Source: Planctomycetota bacterium (GTDB taxonomy: Bacteria; Planctomycetota; Phycisphaerae; WQYP01). Taken from it: a stretch of 10,606 bases of DNA. Position 1 is the first letter of the stretch, and each line of letters starts with the position of its first letter. The stretch spans positions 1 to 10,606 of the forward strand of contig JAJZGH010000182.1 of assembly GCA_021798635.1 (NCBI GenBank), given 5' to 3'. A program made the translations under genes and the position numbers. Shown one piece after another: positions 1 through 7,553 of this stretch. Below the pieces are notes generated by a model. The model made no database searches, was not told the DNA's origin, and worked only from the letters and a program-made list of their open reading frames with translations.

Positions 1-675
1 CTTTCCGCGGCTCATGAGCCGCGGCCCCATTGAAGCATGGATCTCCGCGTTTTACGTACCCACAGGTGCCCTTTCCGCGGCTCATGAGCCGCGGCCCCAT
101 TGAAGCAGGACGTTCGATCTGCGACATTCGTAGCTCTATGCTTTCCGCGGCTCATGAGCCGCGGCCCCCTTGAAGCTGAGCTCCGGGTCGCGCGAGAGCC
201 AGCCGGAAATGCTTTCCGCGGCTCATGAGCCGCGGCCCCATTGAAGCTTGCACCACTTTCGCGTTCGAGTCATTAGGATTCACTTTCCGCGGCTCATGAG
301 CCGCGGCCCCATTGAAGCTTGCAGACGACCACCGAGTATCCGACGTACCCCGGCTTTCCGCGGCTCATGAGCCGCGGCCCCATTGAAGCTGGGGGCCTCC
401 AACCCGGCGTTGGCCGATGCCGTGGCTTTCCGCGGCTCATGAGCCGCGGCCCCATTGAAGCAACGCCACACCGAATTGCGCGGCCCCGGCGGTGTTCTTT
501 CCGCGGCTCATGAGCCGCGGCCCCATTGAAGCGATGGTGACGACAGTTTCCACACCCACCGATCAATACTTTCCGCGGCTCATGAGCCGCGGCCCCATTG
601 AAGCGAAACTTTCAGACTTAACCAAGTCTAGTTATGGAACTTTCCGCGGCTCATGAGCCGCGGCCCCATTGAAGC
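1..675 (+). CRISPR. CRISPR array, 10 intact 36-bp repeats, left end outside window
   Basis: Ten repeats of 36 bp begin at 1, 71, 141, 212, 283, 354, 426, 497, 569 and 640. They are identical except for one A-to-C change at 169 in the third. Each holds a perfect 20-bp palindrome, CCGCGGCTCATGAGCCGCGG, at repeat positions 5-24, which in RNA forms an 8-bp stem with a CATG loop. The ten spacers (the last one, 676-710, precedes the decayed repeat) are 34, 34, 35, 35, 35, 36, 35, 36, 35 and 35 bp and share no obvious sequence. The 3' repeat end ATTGAAGC resembles the ATTGAAAC handle of type I and III repeats, so I infer transcription on the + strand with the leader off the left edge. No cas gene is present to the right, so the subtype cannot be assigned here. 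The first repeat starts at base 1, so the array probably continues leftward. Confidence 0.97.
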
Positions 676-710
676 TCCTTCGCGCGGTGGAAGCACACGC
701 GGTTAAAATT

Positions 711-746
711 CTTTCTGCGGCCATCGCTGCCAAGCAGCATCAATGG
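711..746 (+). repeat. Degenerate terminal CRISPR repeat (trailer end)
   Basis: Exactly 35 bp after the last intact repeat, CTTTCTGCGGC matches 10 of the first 11 bases of the repeat; the remaining 25 bases have drifted. The preserved spacer length argues that this is a decayed repeat and not chance. Decayed repeats normally mark the old, leader-distal end, which supports a leader to the left. The decayed unit and its flank still form a hairpin at 719-748: GGCCAT pairs with ATGGCC, and inside it GCTGC pairs with GCAGC around a CAA loop. Confidence 0.75.
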
Positions 747-831
747 CCTGGTGTTGACATATGAACAGGGCGCGGACGGTAAACGTAGGGTAATATAGTT
801 CTCAGAGTCCCGGCGTGCACTGCATGGAAAA

Positions 832-961
832 GGGGCGTGGCAATTTTTCAGGGCGGGGTAAAAAAGCCGCCTTTTCACAGGAATGCTGAAGCCCACCGGG
901 ATAAACCCGGCGGCTCGCCGGTCGAGTTGATGCGGGGTGCCCGGAAAAATTGCCACACCCC
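832..961. mobile_element. MITE-like element with terminal inverted repeats and target-site duplication
   Basis: The outer 23 bp at 832-854 and 939-961 are inverted repeats matching at 21 of 23 positions; the shared core is GTGGCAATTTTTC. The element is flanked on both sides by GGAAAA (826-831 and 962-967), and the following G also matches, as expected of a 6-7 bp target-site duplication. The interior has no transposase and contains two small hairpins: CCGGG/CCCGG around ATAAA (896-910) and CCGGCG/CGCCGG around GCT (907-921). Size, terminal repeats, flanking duplication and lack of coding capacity fit a non-autonomous miniature transposon. I cannot assign the transposase family. A dispersed intergenic palindrome of another kind is the main alternative. 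Confidence 0.6.
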
Positions 962-986
962 GGAAAAGAAAGTATCGGGGAGTGTG

Positions 987-1015
987 TTGTCGGCGGAGGG
1001 AAATATCGGTAGAGT
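987..1015 (+). promoter_or_regulatory. Weak sigma70-like promoter candidate for the S55 gene
   Basis: TTGTCG at 987-992 (4 of 6 consensus bases) and TAGAGT at 1010-1015 (4 of 6) are spaced by 17 bp. A start about 7 bp downstream would give a 5' leader of roughly 25 nt before the ATG at 1048. Both boxes are imperfect, so this is only a candidate. Confidence 0.22.
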
Positions 1016-1047
1016 TTGTGTAGAAATGAAATCATTGCGGTGAATTG

Positions 1048-3033
1048 ATGAATAAGATGATGTTGGGTTTTCTCGCGGCGCTGGGCCTGCTGGCGGCGGG
1101 CATGGGAGGCTGTGTACAGGCGGATTCGTTTGAATCTCTGGGCAAGCCCCCGCCGGGATGTATGTTTGAAAATCAACTCAAGCCGGGCATGACAGGGTAC
1201 GGCCTGACGGTCATGCACGGAGCGGACATCCAGAAATTTCATGTCAAAATTATTGATGTGGTCAAAGATTTCGGCCCGGATATGAATGTTATCCTGGTGC
1301 GATGCTGGGGACTGGGCTTGCGCCACTCGGGTATTATTGAAGGCATGAGCGGATCACCGGTGTACATTGACGGCAAGCTCATCGGGGCCATCGCGTATGG
1401 CTGGCATTACTCCAAGGACCCCATCGGCGGTGTGCAGCCGATCCGGCAGATGCTGCATATTCCATTGCCCAATCCGCATAAGAAAATGGCCTGGCGGGGT
1501 GGATCAGGTTCAAGCACGTGGATGGAACAATCAGCGCAAACGCACAGGCTTCTGGGCTGGTCGGCGATGGTGCGGCATTTGTATGGCACCGGCGCGATGA
1601 AGCGAGGCTCGATGATGCGCGTGGCGACAAAAGCCGCTGTGAAGTTACAGCCGTTATCTTCGCCGCTGATGGTGGGCGGAGGATCAGGCAGCGTGATGCG
1701 TTATTTGCAGCATGCCTTCGGGGGCAGCGGAATGGTGCCGCTGGCGGCGGGTGCCGCAGGTAATGGAGGGAAAGGGCAATTAGGCGGATTGGCCATGACC
1801 CCGGCGGCGGCGATGACGTTACGGCCCGGTGCCGCGATAGCTGTTCCGCTGCTCAATGGCGATATGGATATGTCCGCGATAGGAACAGTTACGGATGTGG
1901 TCAAGGGGCATGTATATGCGTTTGGCCATCGGTTTTTTGCACAAGGCCGCTCAACCCTGCCGATTGCGGGCGCGTACATTTACACGATTCTTCCGGACGT
2001 GGAAGCATCGTTTAAACTTGGCGCAAGTTTTACCCGCCAGGGGCGGCTGATTATGGATCAGGCGACGGGAATTGTGGGGCAGTTAGGCAAAGTAGCTCCT
2101 TCAGCACCGGTCACGATGACCATTGAATATCATAATCCATCGTGGAAAAAGACATTTAACTACAATCTGTTTCTCGATCCGCGTACCAGCATGCAGTCAT
2201 TGGGTGCGGCCCTGGTAGGGACCATGACCGCCAAACGTAAAGTAGTGACAAAAACCGGCAATTACACCGTCCACGTTACAGGCGACATCCGTTTTGCCGG
2301 CGCGCGGTTGCCGGTGGATGATTACTACACAACGGGCTTTTTCAAGCCCGAGGACGTTTTAATGCCCGCGGCGCTGTTGATGAATAACCCTTTCAAAGAT
2401 TTGAAATTGAAGGCTGTGAACCTGCATATATCCGCCCGACCGGTGGATCGGGCGGCGGTGATTACCTCGGCGGTGGTGCGGCGGATGACGGTGGCACCCG
2501 GGGGCATGATCCATGTGCGTTTAACCCTTAAGCCGTTCCGCGGGCCGGAGCGTTATGTATATATGCACATACCTGTACCAGTCAACACGCCGGACGGCAG
2601 CTACACGCTGGTAGTGGGATCCTCCAATTCCGTTATTCAGCAGGAAATGACGTATTTCCCGCAGCGGTTTGCCCCCGATAGTCTGGATGATTTAATTAAC
2701 GATATTAAACATCTTACCGGGTACAAAGATAACGCCGTATACGGACAACTGGTGTTGAATATGCACGGTGTGGATCAGCAGCGCAACGCCATGCCCAATC
2801 TTCCGTTAAGCCGGGTTGCCATCATGGCGGAAAATCCGCCGGCCAATGTGTATCCGCTGTTTAACTCGGTACAGGAAGTTGTTCCGGCGGGAGCCATTGT
2901 GGAGCAGGGCGGCCAGCAATTTACAATTAAGGTCAGCCGGCAGGCTCATGAGCGATTCGTAAAACTCAAGGCGACACCGGCTTTTCCGGATATGCCGGGA
3001 ATGCCGGGGCCGATGGGGCCGCCGGCACAGTGA
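1048..3033 (+). CDS. Exported SpoIVB/peptidase S55-like protein
   Basis: The 661-residue product has an N-terminal hydrophobic export signal (about residues 4-24). A cysteine at residue 22 (MGGC) could be a loose lipobox; otherwise it is an ordinary secreted protein. Residues 46-125 carry the block PGMTGYGLTV...GIIEGMSGSPVYIDGKLIGAIAYGW. Its GxSGSP motif (Ser101) matches the serine motif of the S55 (SpoIVB) serine peptidases. A second conserved block, GTVTDVVKGHVYAFGH, around residues 280-295 matches the S55 histidine motif (His294). The serine motif precedes the histidine motif, the reverse of SpoIVB. The middle (about 150-260) is rich in Gly, Met and Ala, and the tail is Pro/Gly/Met-rich. 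A beta-rich C-terminal half of unknown role follows the peptidase-like part. I prefer the ATG at 1048 over the in-frame TTG at 1045 because GGTGA at 1039-1043 is correctly spaced for it. Sporulation is not implied; proteins of this type occur in non-sporulating bacteria. The peptidase fold assignment is firm, activity is not. Confidence 0.85.
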   Translation: MNKMMLGFLAALGLLAAGMGGCVQADSFESLGKPPPGCMFENQLKPGMTGYGLTVMHGADIQKFHVKIIDVVKDFGPDMNVILVRCWGLGLRHSGIIEGMSGSPVYIDGKLIGAIAYGWHYSKDPIGGVQPIRQMLHIPLPNPHKKMAWRGGSGSSTWMEQSAQTHRLLGWSAMVRHLYGTGAMKRGSMMRVATKAAVKLQPLSSPLMVGGGSGSVMRYLQHAFGGSGMVPLAAGAAGNGGKGQLGGLAMTPAAAMTLRPGAAIAVPLLNGDMDMSAIGTVTDVVKGHVYAFGHRFFAQGRSTLPIAGAYIYTILPDVEASFKLGASFTRQGRLIMDQATGIVGQLGKVAPSAPVTMTIEYHNPSWKKTFNYNLFLDPRTSMQSLGAALVGTMTAKRKVVTKTGNYTVHVTGDIRFAGARLPVDDYYTTGFFKPEDVLMPAALLMNNPFKDLKLKAVNLHISARPVDRAAVITSAVVRRMTVAPGGMIHVRLTLKPFRGPERYVYMHIPVPVNTPDGSYTLVVGSSNSVIQQEMTYFPQRFAPDSLDDLINDIKHLTGYKDNAVYGQLVLNMHGVDQQRNAMPNLPLSRVAIMAENPPANVYPLFNSVQEVVPAGAIVEQGGQQFTIKVSRQAHERFVKLKATPAFPDMPGMPGPMGPPAQ

Positions 3034-3054
3034 TCGTGCAATAAATGGATTGCC

Positions 3055-3081
3055 GTGCCATGCCGCGAGGGGGCATGGCAC
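3055..3081. repeat. Perfect 10-bp hairpin in the intergenic gap
   Basis: GTGCCATGCC at 3055-3064 pairs perfectly with GGCATGGCAC at 3072-3081 around a 7-nt loop (GCGAGGG). It lies in the 86-bp gap between the S55 gene and the beta-propeller gene. No run of T follows, so it is not a classical intrinsic terminator. It could be a dispersed REP-type palindrome, or an RNA structure that stabilises the upstream message or attenuates read-through. From one copy I cannot tell which. Confidence 0.6.
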
Positions 3082-3119
3082 AGCCAGTAAATTAAAATCA
3101 GCAGATAACTGGAGATTTC

Positions 3120-5342
3120 ATGTTTCAGAATGCAAGAGTCGGTTTGAAAAAGCTTTTGGTTCCGGCGGCATTGGCGCTGCTGGCAGCGGTGCCACATGCC
3201 TGGGCAGTGCATCCGCAGAGCTGGAAATTTTCGGATGAAGCCGCTTATGCTTCCGGGCACTTTCATGGTGTCGTTGTCAATAATTACGGCGATCTGGCGT
3301 TAAGCAGGCACTTGAAAACCTTGCTGCCGAAGACGGGGTTTGATTTTATCAATGCCATTGCGGTATCTTCGCATGGAGATATCTGGTTTGGTACCAGCCC
3401 CAGGGGCCACGTGTACCGGATGGTCGGCGGCAAGCCGATGGTGATGTACACACCACCTGCGCAATCGGACCAGATTCTGTCGCTGGCATTTATGAAAGAT
3501 GGAAAACTGCTCGTGGCGGCCTGCGGCAGCAAAGCGGAACTTGTGGAATTAACCCTGAACCCGGGCGGAAAAGTCACTGCCAAAACGCTATTTGAGAATC
3601 CGGCGGTTAAGTATATCTGGTCGATTTTGCCGCTGCCTGACGGCTCTATTATTCTGGCCACCGGCCCCCATGGCGAAGTGTGGGAACTCCCGGCGGGCGG
3701 GAAGGCGAAGATATTATTGAAAACCGGCGTGCATAACGTAACCAGCCTGGCACGCGCAACGGACGCTTCCGTGTTAGCCGGGACGGACGGCCCGGGCCTG
3801 GTGATTCGGATCAATCCGAAAACCGGTAAATCTTATGTATTAATGTCCGCGAATCATGCGGAAATATCCACATTGGCGGTGGATGGTGCCGGCGATATTT
3901 TTGCTGCAACGGCGTCACCTCACCGGGCCAAGCTTGATGGAGGCGTCTTTACCCCGGTGCTGCATCCGAACGGTCGGCCCGTTTCGGTTGAAAGCGGTAT
4001 CCAACTGCCCGGCAAAAACGGCAAGGCCGGAAAAAAGGCGCACGGTGCCGCCGTTGCGGCGGCGGGAAAGCCGGTGGCCGTACGCACACGAATTCCCGGA
4101 CCATTTCCATCCGTGGATAGTGATGATTCAACATCTACTGCCCCAGCGGTAAAAAGCAATGTGGTTTATCAGATCAGCCCCAGCGGACGTGTTCGCGTAT
4201 TACTGAATATTCCGGACATGGTGCTTTCGATGCTTTACGCCCAGCATCATCTGATACTGGGTCTTGGCGGCCACGGGCGACTATTGTCGTACGATCCCTT
4301 CACACAGACCGAGACCCTGCTGGAGCGGTTCAAGCAGTCAGATTTGCTTAGTCTTGCGGAAACCGGTGACCACCGATTGCTGATAGGCACGGCAAATCAG
4401 GGGCAGATTTATCAACTTACCTCCCAGACTCAACGCACCGGCAATTACATCAGCAAGGTGCTGGACGCCAAATTACCCAGCAATTGGGGCGCAGCGCATA
4501 TTGTCGCCAAGATACCCGCCGGTGCGGCGGTGGATATTCAGACGCGCAGCGGCAACGTGCGGAATGTGAAGACATCCGCGAAATTCTGGAGCCGGTGGAC
4601 ATCCTCAATACCAGCCAACAGTTATCAGAAAATTTCCAGCCCGCCGGCGCGATTTTTGCAATTCCGCCTGGTGCTTAAACGCAGCGCAAAAGGGGCAACA
4701 CCGGTTATTCGATCCACACGCATCAGCTACCAGCACATCAGCGTGCCGCCGGTGCTTAGCAGTGTGCAAACCCACTACCAGACCAAACCGGCTCATGCGG
4801 TGCTGGTGAAATGGAAGGCCAATGATCCGGACGGCGATACACTGCAATATACGGTGAAGTACCGGCAGGAGGGAATTCCCGTCTGGATACGCATCGCGAA
4901 GGATATTTCCGCCCATCATTATCTCTGGCAACTTGCAGGCATTCCGGATGGATATTATCGGGTGAAGGTTATTGCCTCGGATGCACCGGACAATACCCCG
5001 GCAGCCACCCAAAATGTGGCCAGAGAATCCCGCCGCCTTCTGGTGGATAATACGCCACCCGGAATTGCCCGCCTGAAATGGCGGCAGACGGCAGATGGCC
5101 GCATTGTGGTAACCGGCGTGGCGTCGGATAAGCTTTCGCCCATAACGGCGGTTGGCCTGCAGGTGGATTCTTCAAAGAACTGGCGTCCGGCGGCAGCTTC
5201 TGCTACTATCTTTGATTCTCCGCTGGAAGGGTTCCACGGTAGAACAGGTGTGCTGACCGGCGGACCGCATCGAATTGTGGTAAAAGCGGTTGATGCCGCC
5301 GGGAACGAGGCCTACGCATCGGTGCTGGTAACAGTACATTGA
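3120..5342 (+). CDS. Secreted beta-propeller protein with C-terminal fibronectin-III/Ig-like region
   Basis: The 740-residue product starts with a clear Sec signal peptide: the basic MFQNARVGLKK, a hydrophobic core, and probable cleavage after PHAWA (residue 29). Residues of about 60-460 contain repeated short blade-like units such as INAIAVSSHGDIWFGT, ILSLAFMKDGKLLVAA, IWSILPLPDGSIILATG and LLSLAETGDHRLLIGT, typical of WD40/NHL/two-component-regulator-like propellers. A charged, low-complexity stretch near residues 295-345 interrupts the propeller. From about residue 541 to 645 the segment with KWKANDPDGDTLQYTVKYR resembles a fibronectin type III domain. After VDNTPP (about 641) comes another Ig-like segment ending AVDAAGNEAYASV. 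There is no visible catalytic motif, so I infer a binding or scaffold role in the periplasm or at the surface. GGAG at 3111-3114 sits 5 nt before the ATG. The same orientation and the 86-bp gap suggest possible co-expression with the S55 gene, with the 3055-3081 hairpin between them. Confidence 0.8.
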   Translation: MFQNARVGLKKLLVPAALALLAAVPHAWAVHPQSWKFSDEAAYASGHFHGVVVNNYGDLALSRHLKTLLPKTGFDFINAIAVSSHGDIWFGTSPRGHVYRMVGGKPMVMYTPPAQSDQILSLAFMKDGKLLVAACGSKAELVELTLNPGGKVTAKTLFENPAVKYIWSILPLPDGSIILATGPHGEVWELPAGGKAKILLKTGVHNVTSLARATDASVLAGTDGPGLVIRINPKTGKSYVLMSANHAEISTLAVDGAGDIFAATASPHRAKLDGGVFTPVLHPNGRPVSVESGIQLPGKNGKAGKKAHGAAVAAAGKPVAVRTRIPGPFPSVDSDDSTSTAPAVKSNVVYQISPSGRVRVLLNIPDMVLSMLYAQHHLILGLGGHGRLLSYDPFTQTETLLERFKQSDLLSLAETGDHRLLIGTANQGQIYQLTSQTQRTGNYISKVLDAKLPSNWGAAHIVAKIPAGAAVDIQTRSGNVRNVKTSAKFWSRWTSSIPANSYQKISSPPARFLQFRLVLKRSAKGATPVIRSTRISYQHISVPPVLSSVQTHYQTKPAHAVLVKWKANDPDGDTLQYTVKYRQEGIPVWIRIAKDISAHHYLWQLAGIPDGYYRVKVIASDAPDNTPAATQNVARESRRLLVDNTPPGIARLKWRQTADGRIVVTGVASDKLSPITAVGLQVDSSKNWRPAAASATIFDSPLEGFHGRTGVLTGGPHRIVVKAVDAAGNEAYASVLVTVH

Positions 5343-5373
5343 TGCGTTAAATGTAATATTTTGGAGTTGAGTC

Positions 5374-5508
5374 GTGCATTATCCGCATAAAGTCAGCAAT
5401 CGTAAGCGCGTGCGTAAAATTGGCTTCCGCGCCCGGATGAGAACCAAAAAAGGTCGGCAATTGATGAACCGCAAACGCCGCGTCGGTCGCAGTGTCAATG
5501 TGGTATGA
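5374..5508 (+). CDS. rpmH: 50S ribosomal protein L34
   Basis: This short gene encodes a very basic 44-residue protein: MHYPHKVSNRKRVRK, then IGFRARMRTKKGRQL, then MNRKRRVGRSVNVV. The GFRARM.TK.GR...RRR.GR core is the hallmark of bacterial L34, a component of the large ribosomal subunit, and 44 residues is the usual length. The start is GTG, with GGAG at 5363-5366 and 7 nt spacing. The N-terminus differs from the common MKRTYQPS form, as seen in planctomycete homologues to my recollection. The usual downstream partner rnpA is not here; the DUF255 gene starts 9 bp after the stop, suggesting co-transcription. The gene begins 31 bp after the beta-propeller gene ends. Confidence 0.93.
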   Translation: MHYPHKVSNRKRVRKIGFRARMRTKKGRQLMNRKRRVGRSVNVV

Positions 5509-5517
5509 TCAGGCTCT

Positions 5518-7425
5518 ATGAGCGATCAGCCCCCTACGCGCCGCCCCAACCGTCTGATTGATTCCCGCAGTCCGTATCTATTACAACATGCGTACAACCC
5601 TGTGGATTGGTATCCATGGGGCCTGGAAGCTTTGGCGTTGTCCCGCGCGCGGGATGTGCCCATATTTCTATCCATTGGCTATTCCGCCTGCCACTGGTGC
5701 CATGTCATGGAGCGGGAGGTTTTTGAAAATACGCAAATTGCCCGGTACATGAATGAGCATTTTGTGAATATCAAAGTTGATCGGGAGCAACGCCCCGATC
5801 TTGATGAACTGTATATGCTGGCCACACAAATTATCACCGGCTCCGGCGGCTGGCCCATGAGCGTGTGGCTTACGCCGGAACTCAAAGCTTTCTACGCCGG
5901 CACTTATTTTCCGCCGACAGATCAATATGGTCGCCCCGGCTTTCCGTCGGTACTTTCCGCCATCACCAAGGCCTGGCGTGATCAACGGAGTCAGGTGCTG
6001 GAACAGGCGGAACACATTGCCGGCACCATTTCCCAACATCTGAACCGGGGCGGTAACGCCGATGCAGCCGTCGATGTTCCCGCCTGGATTGCCGGGGCCT
6101 TGGAAACGTGCAACAATCGCATGGACTTAACGTGGGGCGGCATGACCGGTGCCCCCAAATTTCCTCCGCACCAGACGTTACTTCTGTGGATTACTCTGCT
6201 GGAGCAGCAGGCAGGCGGCAAGCTGCACCCGGCAATTACAATTTCCGCCGAGCTTACCGAACAGATTCGATCCTGGCTGACACTTACACTGGACACTATG
6301 GCGGCAGGCGGGATTTATGATCAGATCGGGGGCGGATTTTCCCGCTACAGCACGGATGAACAGTGGCTGGTTCCGCATTTTGAAAAAATGCTGTATGACA
6401 ACGCGCAGTTGGCGTTGGTTTACGCCCGCGCCGGCGTGCTGTTGAAGCGGGATCATGATATACAGATCGCCCGTGAAACATTGGATTTCTGGCTGCGGGA
6501 CATGACCGCTTCTGATGGGCTGTTTTATAGCAGTTTGGATGCGGATAGTGAAGGCGAAGAGGGGAAATTTTATGTCTGGGACTTTCAGGAAATACTCACC
6601 GCCATTCCCGATTCCAGCGACCGCCAATTGGCCGGCGAATATTGGGACTTTTCCCCGGAAGGGAATTGGGAAGGATGTAATATTGCGCGCGTCAAATTGG
6701 ATATCACACAACTCGCGGCGCGGTCCGGGCAGGCACCGGACGTGGTGCAGGAACGGCTGGAGAAAATTCGATCTCACTTGTTGAAAATCCGATCCACACG
6801 GATTGCTCCGCATTGTGATGATAAAATTCTCACGGATTGGAATGGCCTGATGATTCAGGCATTGGCCGAAGTTGCGGTGCTGACGGATGAACCGCGCTAT
6901 TATCAGGCGGCGGCACGGGCGGCCGCGGCCATATTGGCCATTCATCGAGATGCCGCTGGAAACAGGCTGCATGTGAGCCGCGACGGACAGGCGGAAATTC
7001 CGGCATTTCTCCAGGATGAAGCGTGCTTCGGTTTGGGAGTGTGGCATCTGGCAGTGGCGGCACGACATTTTGCCCCGCAGGATAGCGCTATCTGGATGGC
7101 GGCAGCCAAGCGTGCCGGCGAAGTAATTTCCGCTGATTTTTTTCAACAGCAAAGCGGAAAGTTTTATATCTCCAGCGAGCGGCACGAGCAACTATTTCTC
7201 CGCGTGCCCGGCGGCAGTGATAACGCGGTGCCCTCAGCTGCGGCCATGGCGATGAACCTGCTGTTGAAAATAAATTCCGCGTCACCGAAGGCGGACTATC
7301 ACACGTTGGTAGCACGGAGTCTGGCTGGAATGGCCCCGCTGATTGAGCAATATCCTCTGGCGTTTTCATCCCTTCTATCCACGGTTGTGGAACATCCTGA
7401 ATATGTGCCAACGGTGCGAGGATGA
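5518..7425 (+). CDS. DUF255 thioredoxin-like/six-hairpin protein (YyaL/SPATA20 family)
   Basis: The 635-residue protein belongs to the widespread family of bacterial YyaL and human SPATA20. The N-terminal domain (about residues 1-170) is thioredoxin-like, with the family opening [21 protein letters not shown] and the redox-type motif C58-H-W-C61 followed by [10 protein letters not shown]. The rest is an alpha/alpha toroid of the six-hairpin glycosidase type. It carries the conserved blocks [17 protein letters not shown] (about 264), [12 protein letters not shown] (about 293), [14 protein letters not shown] (about 341) and [13 protein letters not shown] (about 437). Length is in the normal range, slightly short of the roughly 690 residues of YyaL. 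No signal peptide is seen, so it is probably cytoplasmic. The biochemical function of the family is not settled; cellobiose epimerase-like folds and redox roles have been proposed. The start follows rpmH by 9 bp with a weak AGG at 5511-5513. Confidence 0.93.
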   Translation: MSDQPPTRRPNRLIDSRSPYLLQHAYNPVDWYPWGLEALALSRARDVPIFLSIGYSACHWCHVMEREVFENTQIARYMNEHFVNIKVDREQRPDLDELYMLATQIITGSGGWPMSVWLTPELKAFYAGTYFPPTDQYGRPGFPSVLSAITKAWRDQRSQVLEQAEHIAGTISQHLNRGGNADAAVDVPAWIAGALETCNNRMDLTWGGMTGAPKFPPHQTLLLWITLLEQQAGGKLHPAITISAELTEQIRSWLTLTLDTMAAGGIYDQIGGGFSRYSTDEQWLVPHFEKMLYDNAQLALVYARAGVLLKRDHDIQIARETLDFWLRDMTASDGLFYSSLDADSEGEEGKFYVWDFQEILTAIPDSSDRQLAGEYWDFSPEGNWEGCNIARVKLDITQLAARSGQAPDVVQERLEKIRSHLLKIRSTRIAPHCDDKILTDWNGLMIQALAEVAVLTDEPRYYQAAARAAAAILAIHRDAAGNRLHVSRDGQAEIPAFLQDEACFGLGVWHLAVAARHFAPQDSAIWMAAAKRAGEVISADFFQQQSGKFYISSERHEQLFLRVPGGSDNAVPSAAAMAMNLLLKINSASPKADYHTLVARSLAGMAPLIEQYPLAFSSLLSTVVEHPEYVPTVRG

Positions 7426-7542
7426 TGAAGCGGGTCGGGCGCTTGATGCACTTGGTAATTTCACAATACCAATGCGTTTGGAAACATTTAAGCAACTGTC
7501 TGGGACTGACCGATAAAATAGATCTGGCGGCGTGTACCAAAC

Positions 7543-7547
7543 AGGAT
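7543..7547 (+). promoter_or_regulatory. Ribosome binding site deciding the start of the HEVGH protein gene
   Basis: AGGAT lies 6 nt before the ATG at 7554. The in-frame upstream ATG pair at 7422 overlaps the end of the DUF255 gene. It would add 44 residues of unconserved-looking sequence rich in Cys, His and Leu, so the downstream start is preferred. Confidence 0.55.
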
Positions 7548-7553
7548 AAAACA

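Larger units (their letters stand above)
747..1047. other. Intergenic region between CRISPR trailer and S55 gene
   Basis: This stretch of about 300 bp carries no credible gene. It contains a perfect TTGACA at 754-759 with no matching -10 box at a usual distance, the 130-bp inverted-repeat element at 832-961, and a weak promoter candidate at 987-1015. A 68-codon open frame from a GTG at 837 lies mostly inside the inverted-repeat element and shows no recognisable protein features. Confidence 0.6.

Noticed and set aside
280..566. Open frames across the CRISPR array with repeated peptides such as FNGAAAHEPRK and SMGPRLMSRGK
   Set aside because: They are translations of the CRISPR repeat on either strand and have no protein-coding meaning.
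754..796. Perfect TTGACA at 754-759 with TAATAT at 791-796 as a promoter
   Set aside because: The spacing of 31 bp is far outside the 16-19 bp range and no other good -10 box lies at the right distance.
837..1043. Plus-strand 68-codon frame just before the S55 gene
   Set aside because: It begins inside the left terminal repeat of the inverted-repeat element, has no recognisable motif and no ribosome binding site.
802..1326. Long minus-strand open frame of 174 codons upstream of and inside the S55 gene
   Set aside because: It crosses the MITE-like element and the well-supported S55 coding region on the opposite strand, and shows no family features.
6178..7191. Minus-strand open frame of 337 codons inside the DUF255 gene
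   Set aside because: It is the antisense shadow of a strongly conserved gene and has no coherent domain.
7452..7472. TTGGTA/TACCAA inverted repeat (9-bp spacer) between the DUF255 and HEVGH genes as an operator
   Set aside because: Six-base arms are common by chance, and no regulator or promoter supports a binding site.
7422..7553. N-terminal extension of the HEVGH protein from the ATG overlapping the DUF255 stop
   Set aside because: The extension has no conserved-looking sequence, and the ATG at 7554 has a better ribosome binding site; kept only as an alternative.
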